64,000 nucleotides of DNA. It comes from QHXW01 sp035297145. Lineage in GTDB: Bacteria; Acidobacteriota; Terriglobia; Bryobacterales; Bryobacteraceae. Where the stretch lies: contig DATGZN010000093.1 in NCBI GenBank assembly GCA_035297145.1, positions 278,637 through 342,636 on the forward strand. Direction: 5' to 3'. The notes beneath the pieces were generated by a model that did not search any database, was not told where the DNA came from, and saw only the letters and a list, made by a program, of their open reading frames with translations. How positions within the stretch are numbered: position 1 is the stretch's first letter; every line of letters starts with the position of its first letter. Both the position numbers and the translations under genes were made by a program. Shown here in pieces: positions 43,374-51,243 of this stretch.

Positions 43374-45041
43374 ATGACGACAAAAGGCCGCAGGTACCCG
43401 CAAAAGGCGCGTGTCCCTGCGCTACAACTGATCGTTCTGCTGGCGGCGTCTTCGTTCGGGCTTGCGGCGACATTGCCCAATTTCATTGGCGAGCGGTTTC
43501 GCGGGCCGGATGTGCAGGTGCGCGAGGTGGAAGGCGTACAGGAGCGCGTCCACGACGGGAAATTGTTTCTCCACGTGAAGGATTTTCTCGCGCTTCTGCT
43601 GAAGAACAATACCGAGATCAACATCGCACGGCTGGATGTGCTCAGTTCGGCGGACCAGATTCTGGGAGCGAAGGCGCCGTTCGACCCCAGCGTTACAGCG
43701 AGCTTCAACAACACACGCTCGCTCACGGCACAATCCAGCCAGATCGGCGGCGCGCCGGAGCTCGACTTCTTGAGCCAGACGACGCAGATGAATTACCAAC
43801 AGCTACTCGAGTCGGGCCAGACCGTCAGTGTCGGATTCAACGCATCGCGCGCGTCCACTAACAGCGAATTCAATTTTCTCAATCCATCTATTTCCACGTC
43901 GACGTTTTTTCTGGTGACGCAGCCGCTATGGCAGGGGCGCACCAATCTGCAGTTCAAGGCGCCGCTGATGATCGCGCGGACGGAATTGCTGATTACCTCC
44001 GATCAAACCGAAGCCCGTATCGCGGACATGGTGGCCGCGGCGGCCAGCCAATACTGGGATGCTGTGCAGGCGCGCGACAACATCAAAGTACAGCAGCAGG
44101 CATATGACCTGGCGCAGAAACAATACGAGCGCGACAAGCTGTCGCTGGATCTGGGGGCTCTGCCCAGCCTGGACATCTTTCAATCGCAATCGCAGTTAGC
44201 GCAAAGGAAAGTGGCGGTCATCCAGGCGCAATACGCGTATCGCGACGCATTGGACGGGTTGCGGCGGCTGATCGGGGCCGACCTCAATCCCGACACGCGC
44301 AATATCGAGATCGTGCTGGAGGATAATCCGGTGGCGGAGGTGGCTCCGGTTCCACCTACAGAGGAAGCGATCGGCGGCGCGCTTCAAAAGCGCCCGGAAT
44401 TGAGCGCGGTCCGGCGGCATCAGGGCGTGAATGATTTGAATGTGCGAGTGGCGCGCGATTCGATGGTGCCGCGAGTCGACTTGCAGGCGTTCGGCGGGGG
44501 CAACGGCTTAGCGGGCGACCAGATTCCAGTTACCGGGCCCCTGGGCACGGGGCCAACCACATTCGCGTCCAGCGGACTAGGCGAAGCTCTGCGTCAGACT
44601 TTCGCTTTCCAGTCACCGACTTACGGTTTTGGCGTGAACGTGACCTTACCTGTACGGAACAGCTCCGCGACACAAGGTCTGGCGGATGCGCTGGTGAACC
44701 GCGCGCGCGACCGCTACACCGAGCGGCAGATCGAGCAGCAGGTGATCCAGCAGGTGAAACTAGCTACCAGTCAGATTCAGAGCAGTGCGGCGCAGATTGA
44801 GGCGGCCAAGACCGCGCGCGATCTGGCGCAAAAAAATGTGGAAGCGGAACAACAAAAGTACGAACTGGGCGGGGTGACGGCCTTTGAAGTATTGGACGCG
44901 CAAACCAGGCTGGCCACCGTGGAAAGCTCGCTGCTGCAGGCATACGTCGGCTACCAGAAGACGTTGATCGCCTACGAGCGCGCGGTCTGGACGCTGCTGG
45001 ACGGGCTGGGAATCGTTGTTGAAGTGCCCAAGGTGCGGTAG
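43374..45041 (+). CDS. TolC-family outer-membrane channel
   Basis: About 555 residues from ATG 43374 (MTTKGRRYPQ). A signal-like helix (QLIVLLAASSFGLAA) is followed by two outer-membrane-efflux repeats: LKNNTEINIARLDVLSSADQ and DPSVTASFNNT for the first, and the second with GFGVNVTLPVRNSSATQGLA, IQSSAAQIEAAKTARDLAQK and NVEAEQQKYELGGVTAFEVL. TolC trimers form the outer-membrane duct for adaptor-pump assemblies. It is last in the five-gene export operon, separated by a palindrome. Confidence 0.88.
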   Translation: MTTKGRRYPQKARVPALQLIVLLAASSFGLAATLPNFIGERFRGPDVQVREVEGVQERVHDGKLFLHVKDFLALLLKNNTEINIARLDVLSSADQILGAKAPFDPSVTASFNNTRSLTAQSSQIGGAPELDFLSQTTQMNYQQLLESGQTVSVGFNASRASTNSEFNFLNPSISTSTFFLVTQPLWQGRTNLQFKAPLMIARTELLITSDQTEARIADMVAAAASQYWDAVQARDNIKVQQQAYDLAQKQYERDKLSLDLGALPSLDIFQSQSQLAQRKVAVIQAQYAYRDALDGLRRLIGADLNPDTRNIEIVLEDNPVAEVAPVPPTEEAIGGALQKRPELSAVRRHQGVNDLNVRVARDSMVPRVDLQAFGGGNGLAGDQIPVTGPLGTGPTTFASSGLGEALRQTFAFQSPTYGFGVNVTLPVRNSSATQGLADALVNRARDRYTERQIEQQVIQQVKLATSQIQSSAAQIEAAKTARDLAQKNVEAEQQKYELGGVTAFEVLDAQTRLATVESSLLQAYVGYQKTLIAYERAVWTLLDGLGIVVEVPKVR

Positions 45042-45045
45042 GCCG

Positions 45046-45090
45046 AATTCAACGCCGAGACGCCGAGGCGCCGAGAAAACCAAGAAAAAA
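45046..45090. repeat. GCCGAG-type dispersed repeat
   Basis: The stretch AACGCCGAGACGCCGAGGCG, continuing as CCGAGAAAACCAAG, directly follows the TolC-like gene. The part CGCCGAGGCGCCGAGAAAAC is the reverse complement of bases at 31748-31767, and CGGCGTTGAGTC at 33984-33995 is a shorter relative. This makes it a member of a dispersed non-coding repeat. Confidence 0.6.
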
Positions 45091-45126
45091 CTGGCGTGAG
45101 AATCGGCTGATCTGGCCCGTTCTTTT

Positions 45127-45160
45127 GTTTGTCTCTGCGACTCTGCGTCTCTGCGGTGAA
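45127..45160. repeat. CTCTGCG tandem-type repeat
   Basis: GTCTCTGCGACTCTGCGTCT followed by CTGCGGTGAAAT has three imperfect units of CTCTGCG. It lies in the spacer before the decaheme cytochrome gene. Similar strings are found between genes in many bacterial genomes; nothing shows a function here. Confidence 0.45.
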
Positions 45161-45312
45161 ATCGTCTTTAACGGATATGGCGCGAAACAAGTGCTTATTT
45201 GCATGATTTACACTTGTTGCCCCATTTTTTTTTACACCAGAGACGCGCGGTCACCGAGGATAATCGTAGGGATGGCGTTTGCTCCCAGACAATGGCACAC
45301 CGGGCCGGCACA

Positions 45313-46242
45313 ATGAAGACCCGCGCGGTAGCTTTTTTATTCCCGGTTCTCTTTGCTGCGCTGCCGGCGCTGGCGCAGAAGGATGCCCCGAGCGGTTTCG
45401 TGGGCGGGGAACCTTGCAAGACCTGCCACGCCGACATCTGGTCGAAGTTCTACAAGAATCCGCACTACAAGAGCGTGGCTTCGGGCAAAGAAACTCCGGA
45501 GAACACGGGCTGCGAAAGTTGCCACGGGCCAGGAGGGGCTCACGTGGCGGCGCACGGAGGGAAAGCGACGATTGTGGCGTTCTCGCAGTTGGACAAGACC
45601 AAGGTTCTGGACGCTTGCCTGCGGTGCCACGGGGAAACGCTGGCGCGGGCGAATATCCGGAGATCGTCGCATACGCAGGCGGGTGTGGTCTGCACGAACT
45701 GCCATTCGATTCACAAGTCTCAAGCGCCGAGATTTCTGCTGGCGGATAAGCAGGCGGAGATGTGCTACGGCTGCCATGCGGATGTGCGCTCCCAATTTTC
45801 CATGCCGTTCAAGCATCGCGTGAATGAAGGGGCGCTGGAGTGCACGGATTGCCACAACCCGCACGGGGCGTTTCAGCCCACGTGGAGGAACGGCGAGCGG
45901 CCGCGCATGATGAACCAGGTGAACGCCGCCGAGGAACCATGCCTGAAATGTCATGAAGAGAAGCGCGGACCGTTCGTATTCGAGCATCCGCCGGTCCGTA
46001 TCGAAGGCTGTGAGATGTGCCACTATCCGCACGGCTCGGCGAATTCGCGACTGTTGCGGAGGCCGGTGGTGTTCACTATGTGCCTGGAATGCCACAACGG
46101 CGCGCCGGGCTTCAGCCGGACGGGCCAGGGAGATCCGGTGCCGTTTCAATTTCACAATCTGCGCTCGCCTATCTATCAAAACTGCACCAATTGCCACAGC
46201 CATATTCATGGCTCGAACACGAGTGCATTCTTCCTGAAATGA
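45313..46242 (+). CDS. Decaheme c-type cytochrome (MtrA/DmsE-like)
   Basis: 309 residues from ATG 45313 with a signal peptide (FLFPVLFAALPALAQ). Exactly ten CXXCH heme motifs are seen: CKTCH, CESCH, CLRCH, CTNCH, CYGCH, CTDCH, CLKCH, CEMCH, CLECH and CTNCH. The count and size match the periplasmic decaheme MtrA/PioA/DmsE group, which threads through an outer-membrane barrel and carries electrons across it. The next gene, overlapping by 4 bases, encodes such a barrel. An earlier ATG at 45292 is possible but gives a poorer signal peptide. No CymA-like quinol oxidase lies nearby. Confidence 0.92.
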   Translation: MKTRAVAFLFPVLFAALPALAQKDAPSGFVGGEPCKTCHADIWSKFYKNPHYKSVASGKETPENTGCESCHGPGGAHVAAHGGKATIVAFSQLDKTKVLDACLRCHGETLARANIRRSSHTQAGVVCTNCHSIHKSQAPRFLLADKQAEMCYGCHADVRSQFSMPFKHRVNEGALECTDCHNPHGAFQPTWRNGERPRMMNQVNAAEEPCLKCHEEKRGPFVFEHPPVRIEGCEMCHYPHGSANSRLLRRPVVFTMCLECHNGAPGFSRTGQGDPVPFQFHNLRSPIYQNCTNCHSHIHGSNTSAFFLK

Positions 46243-48230
46243 GGCGCCGAATGAAACCAGCGATTTTAGGCTTGATTCTTCTCGGCGCCCTCAACGCGCA
46301 ACAGACGGTGGCGCCGACAACGCAGGAACCTGTTGGGCCGCCGCGGGGCGACAACGTAGCCGAGTACAACCTGGTGAATTCGATCGAACTGGGCGACCGT
46401 TTCGACTCGGTTGGCGGGAATCTCGACTCGTACAAAAGCCAGGTTAATTTTGGCAACGGCATTCGCCTGCTGGGAAGCTTCTTCAGTATGAATTCGCGCG
46501 ACGGCCACGGAAAGTATTTCGACGAGATCGTGCTGACGACGCAAGGGCTGGGCAACGATCCGTATGAATCGGCCATCCTGCGCGTGGCAAAGAACCGGCT
46601 TTACCGCTTCGACATGCATTGGCGGCTGAACGATTACTACAACCCGGGCCTGGTGAGCGCCGGGCAGTTCGGCGGAAATTTTCGCGACACCCGCTACACG
46701 GCGCAGGATGACGATCTGACGCTGTTTCCTAACTCGAAGTACAAATTCTTTCTGGGATACTCGCGCGGCGTGCAGGCAGGGCCGGAGATCACGAACGTAG
46801 GGATGTTTATCGCCGCGGTACCGACGGGTGCAGCGAATTCGGAGACAGCGGGACTCACGTCATTACGGGACGCGCGCAATGAGTACCGTGTGGGCAGCGA
46901 ATTCCAGTTCTTCGGGGTTCGATTGAACTGGATGCACGGCTGGGAGGATTTCAAAGAGGATTTCTTCGTGCCGGCGAGTACGGACGCGAATGGGAATGCA
47001 GTGGCGGCTTATCAGACCAATCCGTATCACGGAACAAGCCCATATTGGCGAGTCGGCCTGTTCACGGACAAAAAATGGTTCAGTGTAAACGGGCGTTTCA
47101 CGTATAGCGACGACCGGCGGGCGTTCGTGGCGCAGCAAAGCGGATTCCTCGGAGGGGCTGCACCCCAACTGTTGCAGTCCACCTTGATGGGCACGGGGCA
47201 CCGTCCGGTGGCGACGGGAAACTTGAATGTCAGCGTGTATCTGACGCCGAAGCTCACATTCACCAACAGCACGGCCTTCTACAACGTGCGCACAGATGGG
47301 AACTTGGAGTTTCTGCAACTCAATAACGTTACCGGGCAGTTCATCACGCAGAATTTTCTTTTCTTAGGCATTCGCACGGTGGCGAACCAGGCGGACTTGA
47401 ACTACCGGGCGTGGAAGTGGCTGGAATTCTACGGCGGATATCACTATTCGGATCGGTACATGCGCAACATTCTTGACCAGAGTCTGCCGACCTTCTATCA
47501 GACCAGCATTCTGAACGCCGGAGTAGCGGGGGTGCGCATCCGGCCGATTGAGCCCGTGACCATCGTGCTCAGCACGGAAATCGGACACGCGAATCAGCCG
47601 TTCACGCCGAAGAGCGATAAAAACTATCAAGCGCTGGGCGCGCGGGTGCAATACAAGAAGAAGAGCCTGCTGTTTTCGGCTTACGCGAATTCCAACTACA
47701 ACAACAACTCGGTCACATTCACCGCGTTCAGTTCGCACGCCAGGACCTACGCGGCGAATCTGTCCTGGTCGCCACTGCGGTGGCTCTCGTTCAACGCGGA
47801 TTATTCGAAGATGCACCTGGATACCCTGGGCGGCCTGGCATTCTTTGAAGGCGGTGACAGCCCGGTGTCCGGATATTCGCTCTATATCAGCAATCTGCAT
47901 ACGGGCAATCTGGGGGCGCGCTTCGCGTTAGGGAAACGGGCGGACCTCTACGTTGGGTACAGCAACGTGCAGGATACCGGAGACGGTCGGAGCAATCCGC
48001 AAGGGTCAGGATTCGGGACAGACGTCCCGGAATTCCAGGCTGCGCAGACGTTTCCCATGAAATTCCTGTCTCCGGTGGGGCGGTTCTCGGTGAAGATCAA
48101 CAACCGGGTGCGCTGGAACGCGGGCTATCAGTATTACGGCTACCACGAAGATTTCTACACAGGACAAATCACGCCGGACCAGGCGTACCGCGCGCAGACC
48201 GGGTACACCAGCCTGCTGTTCTCGTTCTGA
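46239..48230 (+). CDS. MtrB/PioB-like outer-membrane beta-barrel
   Basis: 663 residues from ATG 46239, which overlaps the cytochrome stop (ATGA); ATG 46251 is the alternative. Signal peptide PAILGLILLGALNAQ. The body consists of many alternating, aromatic-ended strands: LYRFDMHWRLNDYYNPG, YKFFLGYSRGVQ, VNGRFTYSDDRRAFV, LEFYGGYHYSDRYMRN, RVQYKKKSLLFSAYANSNY, with a terminal strand YTSLLFSF, as in large porins. MtrB/PioB barrels sheathe a decaheme cytochrome. No N-terminal CxxC is present, unlike Shewanella MtrB. Assignment rests on the barrel pattern and the overlap with the decaheme gene. Confidence 0.72.
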   Translation: MRRRMKPAILGLILLGALNAQQTVAPTTQEPVGPPRGDNVAEYNLVNSIELGDRFDSVGGNLDSYKSQVNFGNGIRLLGSFFSMNSRDGHGKYFDEIVLTTQGLGNDPYESAILRVAKNRLYRFDMHWRLNDYYNPGLVSAGQFGGNFRDTRYTAQDDDLTLFPNSKYKFFLGYSRGVQAGPEITNVGMFIAAVPTGAANSETAGLTSLRDARNEYRVGSEFQFFGVRLNWMHGWEDFKEDFFVPASTDANGNAVAAYQTNPYHGTSPYWRVGLFTDKKWFSVNGRFTYSDDRRAFVAQQSGFLGGAAPQLLQSTLMGTGHRPVATGNLNVSVYLTPKLTFTNSTAFYNVRTDGNLEFLQLNNVTGQFITQNFLFLGIRTVANQADLNYRAWKWLEFYGGYHYSDRYMRNILDQSLPTFYQTSILNAGVAGVRIRPIEPVTIVLSTEIGHANQPFTPKSDKNYQALGARVQYKKKSLLFSAYANSNYNNNSVTFTAFSSHARTYAANLSWSPLRWLSFNADYSKMHLDTLGGLAFFEGGDSPVSGYSLYISNLHTGNLGARFALGKRADLYVGYSNVQDTGDGRSNPQGSGFGTDVPEFQAAQTFPMKFLSPVGRFSVKINNRVRWNAGYQYYGYHEDFYTGQITPDQAYRAQTGYTSLLFSF

Positions 48231-48255
48231 ACTCGTAACGTCGCGGCGGCTTCGA

Positions 48256-48273
48256 GGCGAGGCATGCCTCGCC
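48256..48273. repeat. Perfect palindrome GGCGAGGCA/TGCCTCGCC
   Basis: Eighteen bases of perfect dyad symmetry, followed by CCTAC, lie 25 bases after the barrel gene. The 43320 element, also a ~9-base-arm palindrome with a TACC flank, seems to be of the same class. It could form a hairpin in the transcript or be a dispersed repeat. Confidence 0.6.
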
Positions 48274-48371
48274 CCTACATCGTTTACGAAGTCTTACAAA
48301 ACACATCCCCGCCGAACGCAACTGCCTTCCTCAAGCAACCATCAATACGGGTGTAGAAGGAGGAGGACCCC

Positions 48372-48935
48372 ATGAGGAAGAGAATGCATTTTAGACTGAT
48401 GTTGGCCGCGATGCTGGTGGCGGCGGGGAGCGCCATGGCCTCCACCGATCAGGTGCCGGCGGCCGGTAACAACGACGCGCAGATCGCGCAGAAGATCGTG
48501 CACGAGATCCGGATGTATCCGCGGTATACGATTTTTGACAACGTGAACGTGAAGGTCCACGACGGCGAAGCGGATCTGGTGGGGCAGGTGAGCCAGCCGT
48601 TCAAGAAGGCTGACATGGGACGGCTCGCCCAGCATGTGGCGGGCGTGCGCAGCGTGACCAATGAGATCCAGGTTCTGCCGACCTCGTTGTTCGACGACCG
48701 GCTGCGATTGCAGGTGGCGCGATCAATCTATCGCGATCCTTCGCTCTCGCGCTATGCCATCCAGGCGATTCCGCCCATCCACGTCATTGTGGACAACGGG
48801 CATGTGACGCTCGAGGGCGTGGTGAACAACGAAATGGAAAAAACCATTGCGGGCGTTCGCGCCTCGCAAGTGGGCCTGAGCTTTGGGCAGGTAGTGAACA
48901 ACCTGCGGGTTGAGAATCCGGCAAAGAAAAGCTAG
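48372..48935 (+). CDS. Secreted protein with two BON domains
   Basis: A 187-residue protein with a signal peptide (LMLAAMLVAAGSAMA) and a strong GGAGGAGG Shine-Dalgarno. Two BON domains are seen: IAQKIVHEIRMYPRYTIFDN with VKVHDGEADLVGQVSQPFKK, and RLQVARSIYRDPSLSRYAIQ with VIVDNGHVTLEGVVNNEMEK. BON proteins (OsmY-like) bind phospholipid and help preserve envelope integrity under stress. It is in the same direction as the electron-conduit genes, but 141 bases and a palindrome lie between, so it is likely independent. Confidence 0.88.
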   Translation: MRKRMHFRLMLAAMLVAAGSAMASTDQVPAAGNNDAQIAQKIVHEIRMYPRYTIFDNVNVKVHDGEADLVGQVSQPFKKADMGRLAQHVAGVRSVTNEIQVLPTSLFDDRLRLQVARSIYRDPSLSRYAIQAIPPIHVIVDNGHVTLEGVVNNEMEKTIAGVRASQVGLSFGQVVNNLRVENPAKKS

Positions 48936-49005
48936 CTCGTATTGCCAGGATATGGGCCGGGGATCCCTCGACGGATCTCCGGCTGATTGTTTTATGGACG
49001 GGTGT

Positions 49006-49242
49006 TTACTGATTAACCGGCGAAAAAGATTCGGTGGCAGGCGTGTAGGAGCGGCGGCTGACAGGTTCGCCGATGCGCATTTCATCCCAGTTGTAACGGA
49101 ATTCCTGGCCGCAATCCAGACAGACTACGTACGTGCCATGCCGGTGAGGGCTGGCGGTTGCGGACTTGCGCCCCGGTGTGATCGGGAACGTGGTGCGATC
49201 GTGGCCGCATCCGAAAAACGTATTCAGCAATGAACCTAGCAT
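49006..49242 (-). CDS. Small zinc-ribbon-like protein of unknown function
   Basis: A 78-residue protein with GCGHDRTTFPIT near the N-terminus and VVCLDCGQEFRYNWDEM in the middle. The Cys/His residues (Cys12, His14, Cys41, Cys44) could form a zinc site. AGGAGGT about 7 bases upstream of the ATG supports expression. Short proteins with a CxDCGxEF motif are widespread in Acidobacteria, without known function. It is flanked by non-coding sequence on both sides. Confidence 0.62.
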   Translation of the reverse strand: MLGSLLNTFFGCGHDRTTFPITPGRKSATASPHRHGTYVVCLDCGQEFRYNWDEMRIGEPVSRRSYTPATESFSPVNQ

Positions 49243-49606
49243 CGTCTTTACCTCCTGTTGCCCCTCTTCAAATCGTCGAACCCAGCGCTAGACCGAATGT
49301 TGCCCCCTTAGCGCTCGGCGCCGGACCCTCTGTTAACTTCCGTTCTGAATCCGATACTGCATTCGGTACTACCCCATAAGCAATCGCAGTACCACGGCAA
49401 ACAGAAGCATGAACCGCGGCGCTCATCATGCCATCTGCCGCCAAATCATCAGGCCGTACCGTGTAGGGCAATCATTCCCTCTCTTGAAAACTTTGTCAAT
49501 CTATCCGTTTTGTTTGACGGGCTATCCAATCGGATAGGCGCCGCCTGGGCACACTCGTCTTTCTGGCGACAAAATGGCACACCTGAGCGGCTTTACCTGC
49601 CTGTAT
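49243..49606. other. Non-coding stretch
   Basis: This stretch of 364 bases separates the small zinc-ribbon gene from the PilZ gene. A 67-codon minus-strand frame is present (49268-49471), but it has no ribosome-binding site and no recognisable domain. The centre is slightly AT-richer (TTTGACGGGCTATCC near 49515), which may be promoter sequence. I see no RNA gene or repeat here. Confidence 0.5.
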
Positions 49607-49981
49607 TCAAAACGTAGCGGTCAGCGGGTTGGGAAACTCCAGCCCGATCCGATACTTGCCTCCACGGGCCACACAGTGTCGAACCACACCGACGCCCATC
49701 AGCTTCAGTTGCTTCACCTGCACGTACACGCGCGAGCCTGGCGCAACCGGTTTGGACGATTCCACACACACGCCCGCGCCGCTCATGTCGATGCCGCGCA
49801 AATTGGTCTTTCGCGTGTGCCCATCGGCATCGGTCCACGCGAGCGTGACCGGACACACGATCTTGCACCGGCCGTGGAAGCGCGAATCCTTTTTTGGTGC
49901 CTGTTGCGCCACCGTCACCGCCGCGCTGCCGTCGCTCGCGGAACCGCTGGACCATCGCAACAGAGGTTTTAGAAGTCTCAT
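49607..49981 (-). CDS. PilZ domain protein (putative c-di-GMP receptor)
   Basis: About 124 residues from ATG 49981 (MRLLKPLLRW). The PilZ c-di-GMP signature is complete: RFHGR (RxxxR, residues 34-38) and DMSGAG (DxSxxG, 65-70), followed by the barrel strands VYVQVKQLKLMGVGVVRH and KYRIGLEF. Single-domain PilZ proteins pass the second messenger on to motility, secretion or polysaccharide synthesis. No diguanylate cyclase is in the window. The frame extends to 50068, but the internal ATG fits the domain. Confidence 0.82.
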   Translation of the reverse strand: MRLLKPLLRWSSGSASDGSAAVTVAQQAPKKDSRFHGRCKIVCPVTLAWTDADGHTRKTNLRGIDMSGAGVCVESSKPVAPGSRVYVQVKQLKLMGVGVVRHCVARGGKYRIGLEFPNPLTATF

Positions 49982-50438
49982 GGGGCTGTAGAGGGCAAGT
50001 TGGCGTCCACAAAACGGACGCGCGGAGGCCCGCCGGTAACTCATTTTGCGAGAACTGACAAGCGGCACGGATAGCGCTACAGGGTTAGCAGTGGCGCGCG
50101 TGACACTTTGTCGCTATACGGTTTTTGGGAGTACTGCGTTCGACGGGACGGGCTATTGACATCGCCCATGGGTAGGAGGAAAATCATCATCGGGGAAGCA
50201 AGTAGGAGGGCGTTTCCTGAGCTGTTAGCCGCCGTTGCGGCGGGAGGTGACACATCGAACCTGGCAAGAATCGGGGCGGCTGCACTTGGTTTCCGGAAGG
50301 CGGGCAGTAAGAAGACTGGCGAACGATCAGATGGGCGTGCGTGGAAGAAATAGCCTCCGCGCCAATAGCGCTTCTAAGCGGCTGATGATCGGCAACGAGA
50401 GTCTTCGAGTCCGGACGGAAACAGGTGGGCCGCCCTTT
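49982..50438. other. Stretch with a weak small ORF only
   Basis: A 61-codon plus-strand frame starts at ATG 50168 (MGRRKIIIGEASRRAFPELL) and ends at 50353. It is basic, with an Ala-rich helix, and has no good ribosome-binding site or recognised family. It could be a small DNA-binding or toxin-antitoxin type protein, but the support is thin. The rest shows no gene. Confidence 0.3.
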
Positions 50439-50843
50439 TCATTTCTGAGCCAGCCTGCGCCGGCCTTCGATCCACGCGAGGATGGGCGGCAGCAGCGGAA
50501 TCAGCAAAACCAGAGACTGGCGTCGGTATTTGGACATGGCTTGATGTCTGTCCGCCAGTTCATGGGCTATCTCAACGTGGGCGCTTTGCCGCCTGGTGAT
50601 GGCTACGGCATAGACAAACATCGGTACGTAGTTGATCCCCAGCGAGACCAGGTAGGAACCCAGAACAATCTGCCAAAACGTCCGCCCACGAAGGAGCACG
50701 AAAATGCCAAGCGCCATGGAGAGCAGGACTCCGGCGGCGAATTCTACCAGGATCACCTTCGAGCCGAGGAAAACGATGTCTATGGCGGCGAGTTTTCGCA
50801 AGTTGATTGACACAGCCGTGCTCCCGGGCGAGTAATGTACCAT
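50439..50843 (-). CDS. Small integral membrane protein
   Basis: A 134-residue protein with three or four hydrophobic helices: AAIDIVFLGSKVILVEFAAG, LSMALGIFVLLRG, IVLGSYLVSLGINYVPMFVY and VLLIPLLPPILAW. It ends with the basic tail EGRRRLAQK. No family was recognised; it may be an uncharacterised transmembrane protein. It is convergent to nothing and upstream of the tRNA gene in the opposite direction. An ATG closer to the first helix is possible. Confidence 0.55.
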   Translation of the reverse strand: MVHYSPGSTAVSINLRKLAAIDIVFLGSKVILVEFAAGVLLSMALGIFVLLRGRTFWQIVLGSYLVSLGINYVPMFVYAVAITRRQSAHVEIAHELADRHQAMSKYRRQSLVLLIPLLPPILAWIEGRRRLAQK

Positions 50844-50913
50844 AGCCTTCCGGAAGCCTCCAAATCGCTCCCTGTGTTAAGCTGTCTGGTGCAGGCAGCG
50901 GCTACAGCAACAG

Positions 50914-50990
50914 GCGCCCGTAGCTCAGTTGGATAGAGCGTCTGGCTACGAACCAGAAGGTCGGGTGTTCGAGTCACCCCGGGCGCACCA
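50914..50990 (+). tRNA. tRNA-Arg (anticodon ACG)
   Basis: A complete 77-base cloverleaf with encoded CCA. The acceptor arms GCGCCCG and CGGGCGC pair, the D arm contains AGCTCAGTTGGATAGAGC, the anticodon stem TCTGG/CCAGA encloses CTACGAA with the anticodon ACG, and the T arm is GGGTG-TTCGAGT-CACCC. ACG is normally modified to ICG and reads CGU, CGC and CGA. The restriction locus begins 253 bases downstream. Confidence 0.97.
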
Positions 50991-51243
50991 GATAAATCAA
51001 ATAAATTCAGAAACTTGGAGCCAGCACCGGCATAATCCGGTTTTTGGATGGTATGCCCACTGTTTTCCGCTTGCGCTCTTATCAGCGCTGAAGTGCGGCT
51101 CACCCTAACCAGCCTCTGAGCTTGTCAACTGCCGCAGATGAAACATGGCGATGGCGAAGGCGTTGAAGTTCTTATCCGAGAAGAATCGCCAGCACTGGCA
51201 GCACCTGAGCCGCGCTATCCTGTGAGTACGCCACGAATCGCCC
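50991..51243. other. Spacer between tRNA-Arg and the restriction locus
   Basis: Here lie 253 bases without a supported gene. I searched for an integrase remnant or a second copy of the tRNA 3' end and found none. The antisense frame across the tRNA is an artefact. The promoter for the restriction genes is probably in this stretch. Confidence 0.4.

Noticed and set aside
49268..49471. Minus-strand 67-codon frame
   Set aside because: No ribosome-binding site, no domain, and odd composition.
50780..51103. Minus-strand frame of 107 codons across the tRNA
   Set aside because: It is the well-known artefact read from the antisense of a tRNA-Arg gene (VTRTPDLLVRSQTLYPTEL).
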